NCBI GenBank assembly: GCA_964017235.1
Contig: OZ024940.1
Location: 1,364,001-1,428,000 of the forward strand
Length of the DNA: 64,000 nt
Direction: 5' to 3'
Origin: Sabellastarte sp. h YS-2021
Taxonomy: Eukaryota > Annelida > Polychaeta > Sabellida > Sabellidae
Made by a program: the position numbers and the translations under genes. Numbering within the stretch: position 1 is the first letter of the stretch; each line of letters opens with the position of its first letter. Positions 1-10,453 of this stretch are shown piece after piece. The notes below the pieces were generated by a model, which worked only from the letters and a program-made list of their open reading frames with translations, searched no databases and was not told the DNA's origin.

Positions 1-1
1 G

Positions 2-160
2 CAATATATATTACCAACTTCTGATTTAAAATACGCTCTCAGCGGTACTTGGTAAATTGTTGCCATCACAAGATAGCATACCTTTATAACCCTGATGTAA
101 CAGTCATAGCTATCCTATATTTGTTAGTGACACCCACCCAATGTCCTGCCCAAAATTCAG
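2..160. repeat. Monomer type A (159 bp), reference copy
   Basis: Opens every HOR unit. Its start, caatatatat followed by gacc, replaces cattatagattaactttagacc of type C, so about 8 bp are missing relative to the other types. Diagnostic words are aaattgttgcc, agatagcatacc and aaccctgatgtaacag. It is the shortest regular monomer and marks the unit boundary. Confidence 0.9.
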
Positions 161-327
161 CATTATAGATTAACTTTAGACCAACTTGTGATGTCAAAAA
201 TGCTCCAGGGGGACATGGGCAGAGTGGTGCCATCACAAGGTAGCATGCCTTTATTTCCCAGACGTAACGCCCATAGTTATCCTACTTTTGTTGGTGACAC
301 CCACCCAATGCCCTGCCCAAACTTCAG
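161..327. repeat. Monomer type B (167 bp), reference copy
   Basis: Shares attaactttagacc with C but then reads aacttgtgatg, aaaatgctccaggggg, acatgggcagagtgg and tatttcccag. The later variant B' has atgaacttt and acatgggctgagtgg. B or B' follows A in many but not all units. Confidence 0.88.
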
Positions 328-494
328 CATTATAGATTAACTTTAGACCGATTTATGATGTCAAATATGCTCTGGGGGGACTTGGGCTGAGTGGTTCCAT
401 CACAAGGTAGCATGCCTTTATTACCCAGACGTAACATCCATAGCTATCCTACTTTTGTTAGTGACACCCACCCAATGCCCTGCCCAAAATTCAG
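328..494. repeat. Monomer type C (167 bp), reference copy
   Basis: Diagnostic words are gatttatgatgtc, atgctctgggggg, acttgggctgagtgg and cgtaacatcc. It often ends with ccctgccc, which completes a four-run CCC motif. C is the only type that commonly occurs in runs. Length and sequence at the G-run (G6, G5, G5-aa, G5-t) tag the different C subtypes. Confidence 0.9.
467..485 (-). other. Canonical G-quadruplex / i-motif sequence in a C monomer
   Basis: The plus strand reads CCC-A-CCC-AATG-CCC-TG-CCC, so the minus strand has four GGG runs with loops of 2, 4 and 1. This fits the G3+N1-7 rule for intramolecular quadruplexes. I count about 66 copies by eye, almost all in B and C monomers of the ccctgccc subtype. 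In the tcctgccc subtype one run is lost. Folding has not been shown. Confidence 0.7.
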
Positions 495-827
495 CATTAT
501 AGATTAACTTTAGACCGATTTATGATGTCAAATATGCTCTGGGGGACTTGGGCTGAGTGGTTCCATCACAAGGTAGCCTGCCTTTATTACCCAGACGTAA
601 CATCCATAGCTATCCTACTTTTGTTAGTGACACCCACCCAATGCCCTGCCCAAAATTCAGCATTATAGATTAACTTTAGACCGATTTATGATGTCAAATA
701 TGCTCTGGGGGAACTTGGGCTGAGTGGTTCCATCACAAGGTAGCATGCCTTTATTACCCAGACGTAACATCCATAGCTATCCTACTTTTGTTAGTGACAC
801 CCACCCAATGCCCTGCCCAAAATTCAG

Positions 828-994
828 CATTATAGATTAACTTTAGACCGATTTATAATGTCAAATATGCTGTGGGGGGACTTGGGCTGAGTGGTTCCAT
901 CACAAGGTAGCATGCCTTTATTACCCAGATGTAACGTCAATAGCTATCCTATTTTTGTTAGTGACACCCACCCAATGTCCTGTCAAAAATTCAG
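828..994. repeat. Monomer type D (167 bp), reference copy
   Basis: A close relative of C, distinguished by gatttataatg, atgctgtgggggg, cagatgtaacgtcaat and cctgtcaaaaattcag. A mixed form D' has C-like gatttatgatg with the D-like gctgtgggg. D directly precedes E in most units that contain it. Confidence 0.88.
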
Positions 995-1163
995 CATTAT
1001 GGATGAAATTCTGACCAATTTCTAATGTAAAATACGCTCTCAGGGGTGCTTGGCTTAATTGGTGCCATTGTAATTTTGCATGTCTTTATTACCCAGATAT
1101 AATGCTTATAACTATTCTATTTTTTGTACATTCCATTTACCCAATGTCCTGCCGAAAATTCAG
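995..1163. repeat. Monomer type E (169 bp), reference copy
   Basis: Begins cattatggatgaaattctg and contains tttctaatg, ggtgcttggcttaattgg, gcatgtctttatt and tgtacattcc. Two bases longer than C/D. It exists in two haplotypes: type 1 (gccattgtaat, actattctatttttt) here, and type 2 (gccatcgtaat or gccatcataat, with ctcctatc or atcctatcttgtg) further right. Confidence 0.9.
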
Positions 1164-1332
1164 CATTATAGATGAAATTCTGACCAATTTCTGATGTAAA
1201 ATACGTTCTCAGGGATACTTGGCTTAATTGGTGTCATCATAATTTTGCATGCCTTTATTACCCAGATGTAACGCTTATAACTATACTATCTTTTGTACAT
1301 TCCACCCACCCAATGTCCTGCCGAAAATTCAG
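1164..1332. repeat. Monomer type F (169 bp), reference copy
   Basis: Very similar to E, so E-F looks like an ancestral dimer. It reads agatgaaattctg, tttctgatg, acgttctcagggatac, gtgtcatcataattttg and tgtaacgcttataac. Haplotype 1 has ggatacttggc and actatactatc. Haplotype 2 has ggatgcttgac and aaatatcctatc. Confidence 0.9.
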
Positions 1333-1500
1333 CATTATAGATGAACTTTTGACTAGCTTGTGATGTTAAATAATCTCTTTCCGGTACTTGGGTTAAGTGG
1401 TGCCATCACAACGTAGCATACCTTTATTTCCCAGATGTAACGCCCATAGCTATCCTATTTTTATTAGTGCCACCCACCAAATTTCCAGCCCATAATTCAG
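1333..1500. repeat. Monomer type G (168 bp), reference copy
   Basis: Reads gaacttttgactagc, aataatctctttccgg, acttgggttaagtgg, cacaacgtagc, ttattagtgcc, accaaatttccagccc and ataattcag. It closes most HOR units. Haplotype 2 reads ctctctccgg and agcatgcc instead of ctctttccgg and agcatacc. Confidence 0.9.
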
Positions 1501-2499
1501 CAATATATATGACCAACTTCTGATTTAAAATACGCTCTCAGGGGTACTTGGTAAATTGTTGCCATCACAAGATAGCATACCTTTATAACCCTGATTTAAC
1601 AGTCATAGCTATCCTATTTTTGTTAGTGCCACCCACCCAATGTCCTGCCCAAACTTCAGCATTATAGATTAACTTTAGACCGATTTATGATGTCAAATAT
1701 GCTCTGGGGGGACTTGGGCTGAGTGGTTCCATCACAAGGTAGCATGCCTTTATTACCCAGACGTAACGTCTATAGCTATCCTATTTTTGTTAGTGACACC
1801 CACCCAATGTCCTGCCCAAAATTCAGCATTATAGATTAACTTTAGACCGATTTATAATGTCAAATATGCTGTGGGGGGACTTGGGCTGAGTGGTTCCATC
1901 ACAAGGTAGCATGCCTTTATTACCCAGATGTAACGTCAATAGCTATCCTATTTTTGTTAGTGACACCCACCCAATGTCCTGTCAAAAATTCAGCATTATG
2001 GATGAAATTCTGACCAATTTCTAATGTAAAATACGCTCTCAGGGGTGCTTGGCTTAATTGGTGCCATTGTAATTTTGCATGTCTTTATTACCCAGATATA
2101 ATGCTTATAACTATTCTATTTTTTGTACATTCCATTCACCCAATGTCCTGCCGAAAATTCAGCATTATAGATGAAATTCTGACCAATTTCTGATGTAAAA
2201 TACGTTCTCAGGGATACTTGGCTTAATTGGTGTCATCATAATTTTGCATACCTTTATTACCCAGATGTAACGCTTATAACTATACTATCTTTTGTACATT
2301 CCACCCACCCAATGTCCTGCCGAAAATTCAGCATTATAGATGAACTTTTGACTAGCTTGTGATGTTAAATAATCTCTTTCCGGTACTTGGGTTAAGTGGT
2401 GCCATCACAACGTAGCATACCTTTATTTCCCAGATGTAACGCCCATAGCTATCCTATTTTTATTAGTGCCACCCACCAAATTTCCAGCCCATAATTCAG
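1501..2499. repeat. HOR unit 2: 6-mer A-C-D-E-F-G (999 bp)
   Basis: Monomers: A 1501, C 1660, D 1827, E 1994, F 2163, G 2332. The reference copy of the short unit, which occurs 13 times. It looks like the 9-mer without B and two C monomers. Its A has gatttaacag and gttagtgccaccc in place of gatgtaacag and gttagtgacaccc, a tag shared by nearly all short units. Confidence 0.94.
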
Positions 2500-3998
2500 C
2501 AATATATATGACCAACTTCTGATTTAAAATACGCTCTCAGGGGTACTTGGTAAATTGTTGCCATCACAAGATAGCATACCTTTATAACCCTGATGTAACA
2601 GTCATAGCTATCCTATTTTTGTTAGTGACACCCACCCAATGTCCTGCCCAAAATTCAGCATTATAGATTAACTTTAGACCAACTTGTGATGTCAAAAATG
2701 CTCCAGGGGGACATGGGCAGAGTGGTGCCATCACAAGGTAGCATGCCTTTATTTCCCAGACATAACGCCCATAGTTATCCTACTTTTGTTGGTGACACCC
2801 ACCCAATGCCCTGCCCAAACTTCAGCATTATAGATTAACTTTAGACCGATTTATGATGTCAAATATGCTCTGGGGGGACTTGGGCTGAGTGGTTCCATCA
2901 CAAGGTAGCATGCCTTTATTACCCAGACGTAACATCCATAGCTATCCTACTTTTGTTAGTGACACCCACCCAATGCCCTGCCCAAAATTCAGCATTATAG
3001 ATTAACTTTAGACCGATTTATGATGTCAAATATGCTCTGGGGGACTTGGGCTGAGTGGTTCCATCACAAGGTAGCCTGCCTTTATTACCCAGACGTAACA
3101 TCCATAGCTATCCTACTTTTGTTAGTGACACCCACCCAATGCCCTGCCCAAAATTCAGCATTATAGATTAACTTTAGACCGATTTATGATGTCAAATATG
3201 CTCTGGGGGAACTTGGGCTGAGTGGTTCCATCACAAGGTAGCATGACTTTATTACCCAGACGTAACATCCATAGCTATCCTACTTTTGTTAGTGACACCC
3301 ACCCAATGCCCTGCCCAAAATTCAGCATTATAGATTAACTTTAGACCGATTTATAATGTCAAATATGCTGTGGGGGGACTTGGGCTGAGTGGTTCCATCA
3401 CAAGGTAGCATGCCTTTATTACCCAGATGTAACGTCAATAGCTATCCTATTTTTGTTAGTGACACCCACCCAATGTCCTGTCAAAAATTCAGCATTATGG
3501 ATGAAATTCTGACCAATTTCTAATGTAAAATACGCTCTCAGGGGTGCTTGGCTTAATTGGTGCCATTGTAATTTTGCATGTCTTTATTACCCAGATATAA
3601 TGCTTATAACTATTCTATTTTTTGTACATTCCATTTACCCAATGTCCTGCCGAAAATTCAGCATTATAGATGAAATTCTGACCAATTTCTGATGTAAAAT
3701 ACGTTCTCAGGGATACTTGGCTTAATTGGTGTCATCATAATTTTGCATGCCTTTATTACCCAGATGTAACGCTTATAACTATACTATCTTTTGTACATTC
3801 CACCCACCCAATGTCCTGCCAAAAATTCAGCATTATAGATGAACTTTTGACTAGCTTGTGATGTTAAATAATCTCTTTCCGGTACTTGGGTTAAGTGGTG
3901 CCATCACAACGTAGCATACCTTTATTTCCCAGATGTAACGCCCATAGCTATCCTATTTTTATTAGTGCCACCCACCAAATTTCCAGCCCATAATTCAG
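2500..3998. repeat. HOR unit 3: 9-mer A-B-C-C-C-D-E-F-G (1499 bp)
   Basis: Same layout as unit 1 at a 2498 bp offset (1499 + 999). B reads cagacataacgcc. One C carries gcatgacttt near 3241 in place of gcatgccttt. Confidence 0.94.
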
Positions 3999-4997
3999 CA
4001 ATATATATGACCAACTTCTGATTTAAAATACGCTCTCAGGGGTACTTGGTAAATTGTTGCCATCACAAGATAGCATACCTTTATAACCCTGATTTAACAG
4101 TCATAGCTATCCTATTTTTGTTAGTGCCACCCACCCAATGTCCTGCCCAAACTTCAGCATTATAGATTAACTTTAGACCGATTTATGATGTCAAATATGC
4201 TCTGGGGGGACTTGGGCTGAGTGGTTCCATCACAAGGTAGCATGCCTTTATTACCCAGACGTAACGTCCATAGCTATCCTATTTTTGTTAGTGACACCCA
4301 CCCAATGTCCTGCCCAAAATTCAGCATTATAGATTAACTTTAGACCGATTTATAATGTCAAATATGCTGTGGGGGGACTTGGGCTGAGTGGTTCCATCAC
4401 AAGGTAGCATGCCTTTATTACCCAGATGTAACGTCAATAGCTATCCTATTTTTGTTAGTGACACCCACCCAATGTCCTGTCAAAAATTCAGCATTATGGA
4501 TGAAATTCTGACCAATTTCTAATGTAAAATACGCTCTCAGGGGTGCTTGGCTTAATTGGTGCCATTGTAATTTTGCATGTCTTTATTACCCAGATATAAT
4601 GCTTATAACTATTCTATTTTTTGTACATTCCATTCACCCAATGTCCTGCCGAAAATTCAGCATTATAGATGAAATTCTGACCAATTTCTGATGTAAAATA
4701 CGTTCTCAGGGATACTTGGCTTAATTGGTGTCATCATAATTTTGCATACCTTTATTACCCAGATGTAACGCTTATAACTATACTATCTTTTGTACATTCC
4801 ACCCACCCAATGTCCTGCCGAAAATTCAGCATTATAGATGAACTTTTGACTAGCTTGTGATGTTAAATAATCTCTTTCCGGTACTTGGGTTAAGTGGTGC
4901 CATCACAACGTAGCATACCTTTATTTCCCAGATGTAACGCCCATAGCTATCCTATTTTTATTAGTGCCACCCACCAAATTTCCAGCCCATAATTCAG
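3999..4997. repeat. HOR unit 4: 6-mer A-C-D-E-F-G (999 bp)
   Basis: Short unit of the same type as unit 2, again following a 9-mer. Units 1-2 and 3-4 together form two copies of a 2498 bp double unit. Confidence 0.94.
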
Positions 4998-6496
4998 CAA
5001 TATATATGACCAACTTCTGATTTAAAATACGCTCTCAGGGGTACTTGGTAAATTGTTGCCATCACAAGATAGCATACCTTTATAACCCTGATGTAACAGT
5101 CATAGCTATCCTATTTTTGTTAGTGACACCCACCCAATGTCCTGCCCAAAATTCAGCATTATAGATTAACTTTAGACCAACTTGTGATGTCAAAAATGCT
5201 CCAGGGGGACATGGGCAGAGTGGTGCCATCACAAGGTAGCATGCCTTTATTTCCCAGACATAACGCCCATAGTTATCCTACTTTTGTTGGTGACACCCAC
5301 CCAATGCCCTGCCCAAACTTCAGCATTATAGATTAACTTTAGACCGATTTATGATGTCAAATATGCTCTGGGGGGACTTGGGCTGAGTGGTTCCATCACA
5401 AGGTAGCATGCCTTTATTACCCAGACGTAACATCCATAGCTATCCTACTTTTGTTAGTGACACCCACCCAATGCCCTGCCCAAAATTCAGCATTATAGAT
5501 TAACTTTAGACCGATTTATGATGTCAAATATGCTCTGGGGGACTTGGGCTGAGTGGTTCCATCACAAGGTAGCCTGCCTTTATTACCCAGACGTAACATC
5601 CATAGCTATCCTACTTTTGTTAGTGACACCCACCCAATGCCCTGCCCAAAATTCAGCATTATAGATTAACTTTAGACCGATTTGTGATGTCAAATATGCT
5701 CTGGGGGGACTTGGGCTGAGTGGTTCCATCACAAGGTAGCATGCCTTTATTACCCAGACGTAACATCCATAGCTATCCTACTTTTGTTAGTGACACCCAC
5801 CCAATGCCCTGCCCAAAATTCAGCATTATAGATTAACTTTAGACCGATTTATAATGTCAAATATGCTGTGGGGGGACTTGGGCTGAGTGGTTCCATCACA
5901 AGGTAGCATGCCTTTATTACCCAGATGTAACGTCAATAGCTATCCTATTTTTGTTAGTGACACCCACCCAATGTCCTGTCAAAAATTCAGCATTATGGAT
6001 GAAATTCTGACCAATTTCTAATGTAAAATACGCTCTCAGGGGTGCTTGGCTTAATTGGTGCCATTGTAATTTTGCATGTCTTTATTACCCAGATATAATG
6101 CTTATAACTATTCTATTTTTTGTACATTCCATTCACCCAATGTCCTGCCGAAAATTCAGCATTATAGATGAAATTCTGACCAATTTCTGATGTAAAATAC
6201 GTTCTCAGGGATACTTGGCTTAATTGGTGTCATCATAATTTTGCATACCTTTATTACCCAGATGTAACGCTTATAACTATACTATCTTTTGTACATTCCA
6301 CCCACCCAATGTCCTGCCGAAAATTCAGCATTATAGATGAACTTTTGACTAGCTTGTGATGTTAAATAATCTCTTTTCGGTACTTGGGTTAAGTGGTGCC
6401 ATCACAACGTAGCATACCTTTATTTCCCAGATGTAACGCCCATAGCTATCCTATTTTTATTAGTGCCACCCACCAAATTTCCAGCCCATAATTCAG
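4998..6496. repeat. HOR unit 5: 9-mer A-B-C-C-C-D-E-F-G (1499 bp)
   Basis: Long unit. The third C has gatttgtgatg, a variant shared with the units at 8971 and 10454. G reads ctcttttcgg near 6371, a change I noticed only here. Confidence 0.94.
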
Positions 6497-7995
6497 CAAT
6501 ATATATGACCAACTTCTGATTTAAAATACGCTCTCAGGGGTACTTGGTAAATTGTTGCCATCACAAGATAGCATACCTTTATAACCCTGATGTAACAGTC
6601 ATAGCTATCCTATTTTTGTTAGTGACACCCACCCAATGTCCTGCCCAAAATTCAGCATTATAGATTAACTTTAGACCAACTTGTGATGTCAAAAATGCTC
6701 CAGGGGGACATGGGCAGAGTGGTGCCATCACAAGGTAGCATGCCTTTATTTCCCAGACGTAACGCCCATAGTTATCCTACTTTTGTTGGTGACACCCACC
6801 CAATGCTCTGCCCAAACTTCAGCATTATAGATTAACTTTAGACCGATTTATGATGTCAAATATGCTCTGGGGGGACTTGGGCTGAGTGGTTCCATCACAA
6901 GGTAGCATGCCTTTATTACCCAGACGTAACATCCATAGCTATCCTACTTTTGTTAGTGACACCCACCCAATGCCCTGCCCAAAATTCAGCATTATAGATT
7001 AACTTTAGACCGATTTATGATGTCAAATATGCTCTGGGGGACTTGGGCTGAGTGGTTCCATCACAAGGTAGCCTGCCTTTATTACCCAGACGTAACATCC
7101 ATAGCTATCCTACTTTTGTTAGTGACACCCACCCAATGCCCTGCCCAAAATTCAGCATTATAGATTAACTTTAGACCGATTTATGATGTCAAATATGCTC
7201 TGGGGGAACTTGGGCTGAGTGGTTCCATCACAAGGTAGCATGCCTTTATTACCCAGACGTAACATCCATAGCTATCCTACTTTTGTTAGTGACACCCACC
7301 CAATGCCCTGCCCAAAATTCAGCATTATAGATTAACTTTAGACCGATTTATAATGTCAAATATGCTGTGGGGGGACTTGGGCTGAGTGGTTCCATCACAA
7401 GGTAGCATGCCTTTATTACCCAGATGTAACGTCAATAGCTATCCTATTTTTGTTAGTGACACCCACCCAATGTCCTGTCAAAAATTCAGCATTATGGATG
7501 AAATTCTGACCAATTTCTAATGTAAAATACGCTCTCAGGGGTGCTTGGCTTAATTGGTGCCATTGTAATTTTGCATGTCTTTATTACCCAGATATAATGC
7601 TTATAACTATTCTATTTTTTGTACATTCCATTTACCCAATGTCCTGCCGAAAATTCAGCATTATAGATGAAATTCTGACCAATTTCTGATGTAAAATACG
7701 TTCTCAGGGATACTTGGCTTAATTGGTGTCATCATAATTTTGCATGCCTTTATTACCCAGATGTAACGCTTATAACTATACTATCTTTTGTACATTCCAC
7801 CCACCCAATGTCCTGCCGAAAATTCAGCATTATAGATGAACTTTTGACTAGCTTGTGATGTTAAATAATCTCTTTCCGGTACTTGGGTTAAGTGGTGCCA
7901 TCACAACGTAGCATACCTTTATTTCCCAGATGTAACGCCCATAGCTATCCTATTTTTATTAGTGCCACCCACCAAATTTCCAGCCCATAATTCAG
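6497..7995. repeat. HOR unit 6: 9-mer A-B-C-C-C-D-E-F-G (1499 bp)
   Basis: Long unit. B ends with caatgctctgccc instead of caatgccctgccc, a rare variant shared with the unit at 11953. Confidence 0.94.
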
Positions 7996-8970
7996 CAATA
8001 TATATGACCAACTTCTGATTTAAAATACGCTCTCAGGGGTACTTGGTAAATTGTTGCCATCACAAGATAGCATACCTTTATAACCCTGATTTAACAGTCA
8101 TAGCTATCCTATTTTTGTTAGTGCCACCCACCCAATGTCCTGCCCAAACTTCAGCATTATAGATTAACTTTAGACCGATTTATGATGTCAAATATGCTCT
8201 GGGGGGACTTGGGCTGAGTGGTTCCATCACAAGGTAGCATGCCTTTATTACCCAGACGTAACGTCCATAGCTATCCTATTTTTGTTAGTGACACCCACCC
8301 AATGTCCTGCCCAAAATTCAGCATTATAGATTAACTTTAGACCGATTTATAATGTCAAATATGCTGTGGGGGGACTTGGGCTGAGTGGTTCCATCACAAG
8401 GTAGCATGCCTTTATTACCCAGATGTAACGTCAATAGCTATCCTATTTTTGTTAGTGACACCCACCCAATGTCCTGTCAAAAATTCAGCATTATGGATGA
8501 AATTCTGACCAATTTCTAATGTAAAATACGCTCTCAGGGGTGCTTGGCTTAATTGGTGCCATTGTAATTTTGCATGTCTTTATTACCCAGATATAATGCT
8601 TATAACTATTCTATTTTTTGTACATTCCATTCACCCAATGTCCTGCCGAAAATTCAGCATTATAGATGAAATACGTTCTCAGGGATACTTGGCTTAATTG
8701 GTGTCATCATAATTTTGCATACCTTTATTACCCAGATGTAACGCTTATAACTATACTATCTTTTGTACATTCCACCCACCCAATGTCCTGCCGAAAATTC
8801 AGCATTATAGATGAACTTTTGACTAGCTTGTGATGTTAAATAATCTCTTTCCGGTACTTGGGTTAAGTGGTGCCATCACAACGTAGCATACCTTTATTTC
8901 CCAGATGTAACGCCCATAGCTATCCTATTTTTATTAGTGCCACCCACCAAATTTCCAGCCCATAATTCAG
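7996..8970. repeat. HOR unit 7: 6-mer A-C-D-E-F(short)-G (975 bp)
   Basis: Short unit with monomers at 7996, 8155, 8322, 8489, 8658 and 8803. The F monomer is only 145 bp because of a 24 bp internal deletion, which accounts for the unit length of 975 instead of 999. Confidence 0.93.
8665..8675. other. 24 bp deletion junction in an F monomer
   Basis: The normal sequence between gatgaaat and acgttctc is lost, joining gatgaaat directly to acgttctc. The deleted block ends in aaat, and aaat is also retained at the breakpoint, so the deletion lies between 4 bp direct repeats. Seen once in the window. Confidence 0.88.
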
Positions 8971-10453
8971 CAATATATATGACCAACTTCTGATTTAAAA
9001 TACGCTCTCAGGGGTACTTGGTAAATTGTTGCCATCACAAGATAGCATACCTTTATAACCCTGATGTAACAGTCATAGCTATCCTATTTTTGTTAGTCCT
9101 GCCCAAAATTCAGCATTATAGATTAACTTTAGACCAACTTGTGATGTCAAAAATGCTCCAGGGGGACATGGGCAGAGTGGTGCCATCACAAGGTAGCATG
9201 CCTTTATTTCCCAGACATAACGCCCATAGTTATCCTACTTTTGTTGGTGACACCCACCCAATGCCCTGCCCAAACTTCAGCATTATAGATTAACTTTAGA
9301 CCGATTTATGATGTCAAATATGCTCTGGGGGGACTTGGGCTGAGTGGTTCCATCACAAGGTAGCATGCCTTTATTACCCAGACGTAACATCCATAGCTAT
9401 CCTACTTTTGTTAGTGACACCCACCCAATGCCCTGCCCAAAATTCAGCATTATAGATTAACTTTAGACCGATTTATGATGTCAAATATGCTCTGGGGGAC
9501 TTGGGCTGAGTGGTTCCATCACAAGGTAGCCTGCCTTTATTACCCAGACGTAACATCCATAGCTATCCTACTTTTGTTAGTGACACCCACCCAATGCCCT
9601 GCCCAAAATTCAGCATTATAGATTAACTTTAGACCGATTTGTGATGTCAAATATGCTCTGGGGGGACTTGGGCTGAGTGGTTCCATCATAAGGTAGCATG
9701 CCTTTATTACCCAGACGTAACATCCATAGCTATCCTACTTTTGTTAGTGACACCCACCCAATGCCCTGCCCAAAATTCAGCATTATAGATTAACTTTAGA
9801 CCGATTTATAATGTCAAATATGCTGTGGGGGGACTTGGGCTGAGTGGTTCCATCACAAGGTAGCATGCCTTTATTACCCAGATGTAACGTCAATAGCTAT
9901 CCTATTTTTGTTAGTGACACCCACCCAATGTCCTGTCAAAAATTCAGCATTATGGATGAAATTCTGACCAATTTCTCATGTAAAATACGCTCTCAGGGGT
10001 GCTTGGCTTAATTGGTGCCATTGTAATTTTGCATGTCTTTATTACCCAGATATAATGCTTATAACTATTCTATTTTTTGTACATTCCATTCACCCAATGT
10101 CCTGCCGAAAATTCAGCATTATAGATGAAATTCTGACCAATTTCTGATGTAAAATACGTTCTCAGGGATACTTGGCTTAATTGGTGTCATCATAATTTTG
10201 CATACCTTTATTACCCAGATGTAACGCTTATAACTATACTATCTTTTGTACATTCCACCCACCCAATGTCCTGCCGAAAATTCAGCATTATAGATGAACT
10301 TTTGACTAGCTTGTGATGTTAAATAATCTCTTTCCGGTACTTGGGTTAAGTGGTGCCATCACAACGTAGCATACCTTTATTTCCCAGATGTAACGCCCAT
10401 AGCTATCCTATTTTTATTAGTGCCACCCACCAAATTTCCAGCCCATAATTCAG
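8971..10453. repeat. HOR unit 8: 9-mer with short A (1483 bp)
   Basis: Monomers: A 8971 (143 bp), B 9114, C 9281, C 9448, C 9614, D 9781, E 9948, F 10117, G 10286. A has lost 16 bp. The third C has ccatcataagg and E has tttctcatg; both private variants recur only in the next unit, showing that units 8 and 9 are a recent tandem pair. Confidence 0.93.
9092..9102. other. 16 bp deletion junction in an A monomer
   Basis: Normal gttagtgacacc…aatgtcctgccc is shortened to gttagtcctgccc. The break lies between gt dinucleotides. The resulting frame shift creates the chance 91-codon open frame over 9018-9293. The next unit, otherwise the sister of this one, has the full-length A, so the deletion arose after the duplication or was repaired in the sister. 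Confidence 0.88.

Larger units (their letters stand above)
2..1500. repeat. HOR unit 1: 9-mer A-B-C-C-C-D-E-F-G (1499 bp)
   Basis: Nine monomers: A 2, B 161, C 328, C 495 (166 bp), C 661, D 828, E 995, F 1164, G 1333. This is the reference copy of the long unit, seen seven times in the window. Its A monomer carries private changes (attaccaac, ctcagcgg, cctatatttg) absent from the other copies, so it is somewhat diverged. Confidence 0.95.

Noticed and set aside
375-394. Plus-strand G-quadruplex in the ctggggggacttgggctgag block of C
   Set aside because: Only one run of six G and one run of three G are present before isolated GG, so four GGG runs are not available.
9018-9293. 91-codon open frame on the plus strand
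   Set aside because: It exists only because the 16 bp deletion at about 9097 shifts frame between two satellite monomers. Homologous positions in the other units are closed by stops, and the sequence is ordinary A-B repeat.
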